Shown here piece by piece: positions 57,108 to 64,000 of a stretch of DNA of 64,000 nt (position 1 is the first letter of the stretch; each line of letters begins with the position of its first letter). The stretch comes from Varroa destructor. Taxonomy: Eukaryota > Arthropoda > Arachnida > Mesostigmata > Varroidae. Both the position numbers and the translations under genes were made by a program. The DNA lies in the NCBI RefSeq assembly GCF_002443255.2, contig NW_019211454.1, forward strand, positions 55,297,823 through 55,361,822. Reading direction: 5' to 3'. A model generated the notes under the pieces. It was not told where the DNA came from, did no database searches, and saw only the letters and a list, made by a program, of their open reading frames with translations.

Positions 57108-57131
57108 GGCCAATGGCATTGGCCATTGGCC
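57108..57131. repeat. Inverted repeat, 9-bp GC-rich arms
   Basis: GGCCAATGG and CCATTGGCC are separated by six bases. The CCAAT/ATTGG core occurs repeatedly inside, which would suit a CCAAT-binding factor, but no promoter is identifiable here. Confidence 0.75.
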
Positions 57132-57248
57132 GGACATCCACGCTCTTCTCGGGAATGATCAGCTCATATATCCAAGTACTTACAATAAGGAATAATACGG
57201 TTTAAGTATATTCACTGGTTATTTTTTTCACAAAGCGCTACGCATGTT

Positions 57249-57279
57249 TTCAGCATGAACGACAACGTTCCATGCTGAA
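57249..57279. repeat. Stem-loop with 9-bp arms and an internal stem
   Basis: TTCAGCATG (57249-57257) pairs with CATGCTGAA (57271-57279). Inside them AACG pairs with CGTT past a single bulged C, leaving a small loop. With the GC-rich inverted repeat at 57108-57131, two palindromic structures lie within about 170 bases. The total stem of about 13 bp is too short for a standard microRNA precursor. Confidence 0.7.
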
Positions 57280-57750
57280 GCAGCGAGCGTAAAAGGGCAA
57301 AGCCGACTTTAATTGGTACCTATTTTTGAACACTTCTCAGTGCTACGAGTCGTCGACTGCTATACAATATCTCGCAGTACAGATAGGATAATAGGTATGC
57401 AAATGTACTGTAACATTTCACACATGTCAATGGATAGGCCAACGCACAAATACATCGACTCGTGCTTTCCCTCCTGACCCAGTGTACAGTTACCAGAACC
57501 TTATAGAACGCTTTGTCACGGTGCCAGATCCAATCCAATCCAATCTATTCAGTAGACTCACTGATTCGGATATTTCATCCTGGCTCGGAACAAATGCTTC
57601 AGAGAGACTGCGGAATATAAACTATTTAATTCGTTCCTTTCACAGAAAAGGTAACATAGATATACTAGGAACTAATAATTAGGCCTACGTCAAAACTAGG
57701 CTTTGAGTGTCAGTCCATGCTGTTGGGCAATGGGATACCATGGTTGAGTG

Positions 57751-57778
57751 TGATAATAACGGTATGATAATAACGGTA
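57751..57778. repeat. Exact 14-base tandem duplication
   Basis: TGATAATAACGGTA occurs twice in direct succession. This looks like a recent small slippage duplication. Confidence 0.9.
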
Positions 57779-58213
57779 ACACTAAAACTGGAGAACATGT
57801 CAAATCGTTTATCACCTCACCAGAAAGGCCTCTTAATGTGATCCTGGTAAACTGATTTTTTACATGTTGCTGGAGATTACCGAAAGAATCTGAAAGATGC
57901 TGCCGATTAGCCAAATTATTTTTCTCTTAAAAGAAAGGTTTGCCTTTTCGAGACGGAAAGCGCAATACTGATTTGGTTGGTTATAGGCATTCAAGAGCAA
58001 CTTCTTTTTCGTTTCCATGTTTGAAAATTGCGCCGTGCAGCGTTAACAAACACCCGGGCGACTGACGGCATCGTCAACGATGATATGTCATTAGTGTAAA
58101 AATTATGTTGTATGAACATCTGTAACCAGTGTGTGTTGCATGTAAACTGTGTTCAAACTACACCGCTGACGAAGCTACGAAGTTCTGCGCCTATCAGAAT
58201 TACAGCTTAGTGA

Positions 58214-58548
58214 TTAGTTGTACATGCCGAAACGATTAAAAACAATGGCCGAGAAAGATCAGTCGGGAAGAAGGCTAAGAAAGTTGCCAAAACAGAAGAG
58301 GATCCAAATGTTCGGCGTGAAGCAGATCGCTACAGAAAACAAACCTTCAGGCCAAATAAACCAACAGAAACGTAAGTGATGGACGTGTTGCTAAAGTCGA
58401 AAGCCGTAAACGACGAAAAATAAGCGAGGACAAAACAGTCTCAACAAACGTCACTAAAATGGCCAGTATGTGCCTGTACATGAAATTGCAAGTTCCTGTT
58501 GTGCAAAAGAAAAAACTAAATATATTGACAACCAATTGTTTGAAGAAC
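58214..58548 (+). pseudogene. Basic coding-like stretch with a frame change, unknown family
   Basis: Two plus-strand frames follow each other with a 13-base overlap. The first (58214-58372) has a lysine/arginine/glutamate-rich composition, for example VGKKAKKVAKTEEDP, and closes with TAA. The second (58360-58548) continues in the same style (VAKVESRKRRKISED) in a different frame and ends at TGA 58549-58551. A third frame starts with ATG at 58224 and stays open to a strong splice-donor match GTAAGT at 58372, so a short first exon 58224-58371 is another reading. Purine-rich DNA alone can yield K/R/E-rich translations, so coding status is uncertain. No domain is recognised. Confidence 0.22.
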
Positions 58549-58551
58549 TGA

Positions 58552-59880
58552 ATGAATCGTACGCAAGAAATGCGCTACCATCAATGGCCTTTTAACAAAA
58601 ATATCAAACAGTACGGTTGTCTATTTCAGATTATATGATCCAATGTCACTTGGGACGCCGTCCTGATGACGGAATCTACAGGTCTTTATTCCGTCTTTAT
58701 TCAGTCTTTAGATGCGATTCACTATCGAGTTGAATCGCAGTCTCAAATTTATGGGTCTGCAAGACAGCATTGAGTGCCGCCTATAGAACCTCAGTTGTCC
58801 AGAATTTAAGTACTTGTAATCAGTTATTTTTTGTTTTCATATCCAGCACTTAACAACAGCTACAGAATATATTAGATATTTACGAGAAGCGCGTATCAAT
58901 CCGGATACATGACCACTACAGACGAACGAACGTACGACGTTCCAGTAGAGGGCGAAGTAGAAATGATTGATGCAACCGGATCAAATACAGCCCTGCGATA
59001 AATCACCCTACAGTTACCAAAACAGCTCCCGTAAATAAAATGATGGAAACAGGAAACGAACAAATCATAGATAATTTCGGAATCATATTGATCCTATGAC
59101 TGCTTACGGTGCGTACTACTGTTCGTATTGAATGATTATCGTACGACGAAATCATAAGCACAAGGCGAAACACAAAGATATTATGCAAATTGAGCAATGA
59201 GTCATGAGAGTCAATTCAATAACCATATGCAAGTTGTCTCTTACAACAATACCTGGTCAGACCAGCTATAAAGGATGTGTTTGAACACATCACCTATATT
59301 TAAGACAAGCAAAACCCTCCACGGCACTCTTGTAAAGAACTTAGTTAAGCGCCATAAATAATGGCGGTACATTTGGTTTTTTTAGACGGTTACTAAAGGT
59401 TTTTTTTTTCTCATCATTATTCAAGGGCAGAGTTTAGACAGGACTCCATTACGCACATTTGAACGTATGGAAATGCACCACTGTTCATGAAGGTGACGGA
59501 ATCGGCCCTGACCTTAAATTATAGGTCATCTTACTGAAAACCAAACACCGGAAGATTGACCATATTTAACCGAAAGAACGTTTCAGTCGAAAAAAACCTT
59601 CTCATAAGACAAAACAGAGTACATTTATGCAAACTGAAATTCCGAATCTAACCTCAAAGTCGAGACCTAACAGATTAGTATTAAGGCATATGGTCCATGG
59701 CCCTTGACGTGCAGACAATTCATGTGCGCTTTTAGCGATTAATACTTAAAGGGGTTTTCAAAGCCATACGCCGAACATAGATGACGTATAGCGAAGACGC
59801 ATTTACCGTATACAAGCAACCTTCTTCTAAGCTGGAAGATTTTGTGAGGCATAAAAAGAGCTACAGCACACTATGTCACA
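58552..59880. other. Gene-poor DNA between weak coding-like stretches
   Basis: No gene can be supported. At 58714-58738 an 8-bp inverted repeat (GCGATTCA/TGAATCGC) and just before it repeated GTCTTTATTC units form a small repetitive patch. A T tract lies near 59400. Confidence 0.55.
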
Positions 59881-60555
59881 ATGGATTGTCCCATACAATG
59901 CCGGACCTTCAGTGGCGACTTCGACGTTGAAATATGCTTATCGGTCAAATCAATCAACTGTACTACGAAATGCACGTGTAAAGAAAAACTATCTTTAATG
60001 TGTATAAAATCGAGTAGTACCGTGACAGGCAATACACAGGACCATGTAAAGCATTTGCTCAAATGCTCCCGATCCGTAGGCGATACTCGTTTATCGAGCG
60101 ACTTAATTGCAAAAACATTATGCATTTTTGAAACAAATCTACGCAACTCAAAAAAAACCTACAAAATTAACGGCGTTCATAACGGCGAAAACTACGCTAC
60201 GCGCCTATGCATCGAAATTTTACGTCCGTCCCAGTTCATTATTTTCACTTACTACCGAAAACTATACAGCCCTATAGAGCTAATGGGATGGTACCGTTAG
60301 AAAGAAATCGACTAAGACTTCTGCCTCATCATGTTCATAGGTCTACATCCTTGGATCGCTCACAACACACACACGAGTACCGCATTGAAGAAAGTTTGCG
60401 CCCACAAAGGACTATATCTCAAAAACGGTTATTGCCAGACACGATTATCGAGAATGGAACGACAATGTTGGATAAAGGTGGATGTTTTGGGTAGTCGAGA
60501 TTTGTTAATGCTTATGCTAATGACAAAAGACGTTACCGACCTGTTAAACGTGTGA
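59881..60555 (+). CDS. Weak candidate cysteine-rich ORF, interrupted, unknown product
   Basis: A 139-codon frame starts with ATG at 59881 (context CACAATGG, acceptable for a start) and ends at TAG 60298-60300. After a second stop (TAA, four codons later) the same frame reopens, with ATG at 60331, for 74 more codons to TGA at 60553. The first part has many cysteines near its N-terminus (a CTTKCTCKEK-like cluster), with no signal peptide and no recognised domain. One 139-codon frame is about what chance would produce once in a window like this, so the evidence is mainly the composition and the same-frame continuation. A GT at 60290 could act as a weak donor to skip the stops. It may be a decayed gene, a transposon part or chance. 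Confidence 0.22.
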
Positions 60556-61256
60556 GATTTTTTTTTAGGAATGCAATAACTCAAGGCTATCGCCATACAA
60601 CCTAGCTATCGAAGCACAGTTTGACATGTCCTCACATACATTCTAAAGAAACTCGTATATTCTTACACTAAGGTAAAGGACTCAATTGAGAATTTGGAAT
60701 ATTTCAGTTTATAATTTCATTACATCGATACCAGAAAAACGAAAGCATCAAAATCCCATCAAAATCCTACAAGAACTCTAATTAGGCACTACGGAACAGG
60801 ATGAAACTGTACTAAAATATATGTGAACCACTTTTAAATGGTCAATTAAGATAACTATAACGATGCCTATGATTGCCTACAAAAAGCAAGGACTTAGTGA
60901 TTTTCTTCGGGAGCAACATGTAAAAAACCTCGTGATCAATTTGATCCTAGCTAAATTAAGGCAGGATTAAAAACGGTTATTGTTATAGCAGTGATCGAGC
61001 ATCGCCGCAATTCTGATGCCTGAAAGCCGAACTTAACACCCATGATTAAAGTTTATAACCAAATTTTACTTTATTAAACTTTGCTGGTAGTAACCAAAAG
61101 CTTCGTGGAAAATTTCATGAATACAGGTCAGCAACACAATAAAACTGGTTTGAAAGATTTGCCAGATGTCCTAGAAATCGTACAGAGGTCATCGAGTAGC
61201 ATAGCATCTGACGTCATTTTCTCCGCTTCTCGCATAGACATAGAAGTAGTAGAAAC
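60556..61256. other. Gene-poor DNA left of the retrotransposon
   Basis: AT-rich, with no supportable gene. If the minus-strand retrotransposon has its 3' end here, an A tail should appear as a T run on the plus strand. The only candidate is the run of T near 60559-60567, which is too short to be convincing. Confidence 0.5.
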
Positions 61257-61505
61257 CTAATTTCCCGCAACGTCTATGGTCAAACCCATGTGTGGCAAAA
61301 CGAGTGACGACCTGTTTTGTAGGTTTGTCCCTTTCCACTCGTTATTCCTCATCGCGTTCAAAGCAAAGAAATCCCCGTCGATCTCTGCAAATTTTCGCTC
61401 TAAGTTGCTAAAATCCGCCTTGAAGATTTTACTTTCTAGGAGCTCAAAGCGACGATGCGGGACCTCAAACACCAGTGGCGATTCCGGATCACTATGCGTA
61501 GTCAA
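61257..61505 (-). pseudogene. Coding-like ORF downstream of the RT, unassigned
   Basis: This open frame of 82 codons on the same strand as the retrotransposon lies about 260 bases beyond its last recognisable RT motif. It is hydrophilic and probably helical (for example FSNLERKFAEIDGDFFAL). It is in a different frame from the RT and is not recognisable as the usual thumb or C-terminal region. It could be the decayed C-terminal part of ORF2, part of a second element, or an unrelated exon. Confidence 0.3.
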
Positions 61506-61767
61506 TGCTTTTCTGAGGAAGCAGACTTCGACACGATTTAAATGTTGCGGTCGGAGGTACTTCGAAATCGAACAAGTTGATAGCGGTTGGTAGGGACAAG
61601 CGATAAGACGATTTTATCGCCCATGCGGCTAACACTTCTTTTATTTTTTGGTTATGTACGCAGTAAAACTTCTGCCGTTCGCGAACGACCTTAGGTATAG
61701 AAATTAATTTACATAAACGATTTGGTCAAATACAAGGTTTCGGTGGCCACTATCATCATATAAGTTC

Positions 61768-62490
61768 CATCGCCTTCGTTTTAGTCAGGTTTACGGTCAG
61801 TCCCAAATATGCGACTGCTGCAAGAACCAGCGCAGAACTTTCTGCACTTGAAACCTGTTCGACTCCTAAGTCGTCTGCGTACAAGATGACTGCGACTGAT
61901 ATTCTTGGCTTCCCATTCGATTGGAAAGGCCCTTCAGCAAGATGAAAAATAAGAGTAGGCTTAGGTTTTTCCTTGAGTGAGGCCAATTACACGTATGAAA
62001 AACGGAAGTTTCGCCACCCATCGATGGTTATCATCGATGATTGGCCTGTTCCCTTGTAGAATCGCAGCTAGAAGGTTGAGCACGTTCATGGAGAGACCTT
62101 CCCTGTCCTGGCTCAAAGTCGAAGACTGCCTTTAAATCGACGAATACATCTTGCTCCGTTGGTATGACATGTACGCTTTCCAAGTAGCTGTTGAATTTCT
62201 TACTCAGCAGACCGGCGAGCAACTTATAACAAATACTCTTTTTTGCTATTTCCCGCTATGATGACGGCGCGGTAAGGTCGCTCCTTCTTTCGGGGATCAG
62301 TAAATACGAAAGCAGTCTTCACTAGGCTAAGAGTGTATCAGTATGTAAACATTACTAAATAGTGCCCTCCAGCACGAGGCCAAAACGACTGCGCATTTCA
62401 GATGCTGAGATCTGGATCGGCAGCTTTCCTACTGCGCAAGCTCCTAAGGCCTTGCATTAGTTCCCGTACTGTAGTTTCTTGAAGGATACT
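61768..62490 (-). pseudogene. Reverse transcriptase domain of the retrotransposon, broken
   Basis: The block begins with KAADPD (62427-62410), where the family has KAPGPDG. It continues with the region before motif A (LLSKKFNSYLE, about 62207-62174), then FVDLKAVFD at 62144-62118 with the motif A aspartate kept. LTQG follows (within 61984-61970), then YADD at 61881-61870 with both catalytic aspartates kept, and GLTVNLTKTKAM at 61803-61768. Between PTEQ and FVDLK about 25 residues usual for the family (the FGFR...region) are missing, so there is an internal deletion as well as frameshifts. One of these lies directly after LTQG, where the usual SLSP is shifted out of frame. The enzyme would copy the element's RNA at the nicked target; this copy is inactive. 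Confidence 0.88.
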
Positions 62491-62891
62491 TCATTGCATT
62501 GAGATCACCTTTTCCCACACTGCAGCGAAAAAGGGCGCCGCGTCTGGTGCTATATCCCTCGACGTGATCAGTTCCGAGAAGTAGTTCATGAAGCCGGAAA
62601 AGCTAGTCGGGTAAGCTAACGAGCTGCGATGGCGCTTTAGCCACTTTTATGGTTGCCATTCTGCATCGGCGATCAAACGAGTCTTCAACCGTTAAATGTG
62701 TTGTTTTCTTCTTGATACGTGCGTTTCTCGACAGACCGTCTTAAAAACGGAGAATAAAAGGTAAATTTCAAGCTGTACCTCAACTATTAGCCTAAAAGCC
62801 ATCTGCAAACATTGGGCAAGGCTGCAAATAAAACTGAACTACGGCCTATGGTTCTAAAGGGTACGTAAAGGCTGTACTCTTGCGAACATTA

Positions 62892-63689
62892 AACCAAATG
62901 CTCCGCATAGGCTTCATCACTTATCACCTGACAGATAGGTAGAGCATTGTGGATGAGTTCCAGGAGCTTATCTAGATCTAAGCGTTGTGACGAAGGTTGG
63001 CGTTTGACAATCCGCGCAGGTGTAAATTGAACAATACGGTCTATCGCTATCGGTATGTGAGCACGAATGCTTGCGCCCTCAAACAGAGAGTAATTTTCAT
63101 CCTGAAACTTTAGCGCGTCTTAAGTTACGTTTGTCATAAATAGATGTGGGTGATCGAATTTTCTGTGTGTCCTAAAAAAATTGGCTCGAGATGGAATTGA
63201 CTATTTGGTAAGTAAAGTCTGCAAGCGTGTCTAGGAGAGCCGTAATACGGCCGCAATTCAGCTGGTCAAAGCAAGCATTAAAATCGTCGGCAATGACCAA
63301 AGCAGAAACAGCCTCCTCCTCTGACGAGTTTCTCTACCAGCACGTATGGTGATTCCAAATCGACTTTGCAGATTAGACTGCTACGAGACATAGACACTGG
63401 TCACGCAAGGCAGTAACTATATTACCCATTAGGCACGGCGTAAGGATCTATGGTTGTAAAGGAGGGAAATTTCTCCACAAGGGCGGCCTGGTCCGTCGTT
63501 CTTTGTTGCAGGGCTGTGCACAGGATCTAAACGCGGAACATTGAACGCGGTAGTTGCCCAAGTCTCTGTTAGCACGAGAATGTCTATGCTGTCAAGAGAC
63601 AGAAGCACTACAATTGCAGTTTCCTCACAGTTCCACTGTCTAGTTTTTAGCGGTTCCTCTAGGTTTGGCGTCGCTACAAGCTCCTTGAA
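62892..63689 (-). pseudogene. Endonuclease (APE) domain of the retrotransposon, broken
   Basis: In the intact family this N-terminal part of ORF2 nicks the target DNA before reverse transcription. The segment 63689-63432 is open for 86 codons and contains QWNCEE, a relic of the WN..G start, and IDILVLTETW, with the metal-binding E of the family's ETW motif preserved. A shifted frame then carries the middle part (VDLESPYV). Another shifted frame, 63333-63175, carries ADDFNA at 63291-63274, where the family has GDFNA. A last frame, 63119-62892, holds IRAHIPIAI, with the His at 63059-63057 standing where the family has SDH. The catalytic neighbourhood has thus lost the Gly of GDFNA and the Ser-Asp of SDH, and three or more frameshifts separate the parts. 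I consider the domain assignment firm and the function lost. Confidence 0.85.
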
Positions 63690-63980
63690 CTACCTCGGCA
63701 ACGATTGCGGTGATTTACGATGTCGCATACAGAGGCCGGCCCTCCAATCGTCAGTGCTGCCGCAATCCACTTCACAAAGTCCTCAACCATTGGAGGGTGG
63801 GACCCAATAGTCATAATCCACCTGTCCGTCATTACTTTTTCCAATGACGGTTCTATAACGACGATTTTGCATGCCGGCGATTTGTATTTTCGAAGCTGAC
63901 CGGATAGTGGAACGTTCGGCTTCGACAACCCGGCTAAACCGCTTTGACTTGCTATTTAGGCCCCTTCTTGATGTTGTCAT
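63674..63980 (-). pseudogene. Possible ORF1 tail upstream of the endonuclease
   Basis: Two overlapping minus-strand frames (63928-63674 and 63980-63783) precede the endonuclease. The former contains the tryptophan-bearing stretch DRWIMTIGSHPPMVEDFVKW, which looks coding and is hydrophilic to mixed. In this position non-LTR elements carry ORF1, an RNA-binding protein, or the linker to ORF2. No zinc knuckle or RRM motif is visible in what the window contains. Assignment rests on position and composition. Confidence 0.4.
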
Positions 63981-64000
63981 CTATGACCCTTGAGTGAACA

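Larger units (their letters stand above)
61768..63980 (-). mobile_element. Decayed non-LTR retrotransposon (AP endonuclease plus RT), minus strand
   Basis: Reading from right to left, the minus strand shows a possible ORF1 tail (63980-63674), an apurinic/apyrimidinic-type endonuclease (63689-62892) and a reverse transcriptase (62490-61768), the order of non-LTR retrotransposons with an APE domain. The reading is broken by several in-frame stops and at least five frameshifts, so this copy cannot be autonomous. Motif style (ILTETW-like endonuclease start, FVDLK...FD, LTQG, YADD, GLTVN...KTK) fits the CR1/L2/Jockey-like group; I cannot fix the clade. There is no long terminal repeat, gag, protease or integrase. 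The 5' end may lie beyond the right edge, and the 3' end is not defined (it might extend to 61257 or beyond). No target-site duplication can be shown. Confidence 0.9.

Noticed and set aside
1..64000. CRISPR arrays, prophage, operons or other prokaryotic systems
   Set aside because: No spaced direct repeats, no closely packed ORFs and no ribosome-binding-site pattern exist; composition and the retrotransposon indicate an animal nuclear genome.

Overview
This window looks like nuclear DNA of an animal, most plausibly an arthropod. The base composition is moderately AT-rich (roughly 40% GC by eye), homopolymer tracts and short microsatellites are scattered throughout, no long or closely packed reading frames exist, and the one element I can assign to a family is a decayed non-LTR retrotransposon. 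I cannot name the species from sequence alone. No intact protein-coding gene can be defended. The window reads as intergenic or intronic DNA.

Layout. (1) 1-14111 and 18129-32240 are two direct copies of the same ~14.1 kb sequence. In everything I compared they differ only at one poly-C tract. (2) Copy 1 ends exactly at a 25-base N gap (14112-14136). A 4.0 kb single-copy spacer follows (14137-18128), and then copy 2 runs through the position of the gap without a break. A perfect repeat ending at a gap is the signature of a false duplication at a contig join, though a very recent tandem duplication is not excluded. (3) 32241-61256 is single-copy, gene-poor DNA. It holds a decayed coding-like segment on the minus strand (36676-37060), a GC-rich block (37628-38115), a possible tRNA-derived SINE head (44123-44169), several perfect inverted repeats, and three weak coding-like stretches on the plus strand (48511-49026, 58214-58548, 59881-60555). 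(4) 61768-63980 (possibly from 61257, and running off the right edge) is a non-LTR retrotransposon on the minus strand. It shows, in order, a possible ORF1 tail, an AP-type endonuclease and a reverse transcriptase with YADD, all broken by stops and frameshifts.

No pathway or operon-like organisation is visible and I found no convincing new biological system. The most consequential observation is the duplication, because anyone counting genes, repeats or copy number here would count about 14 kb twice.
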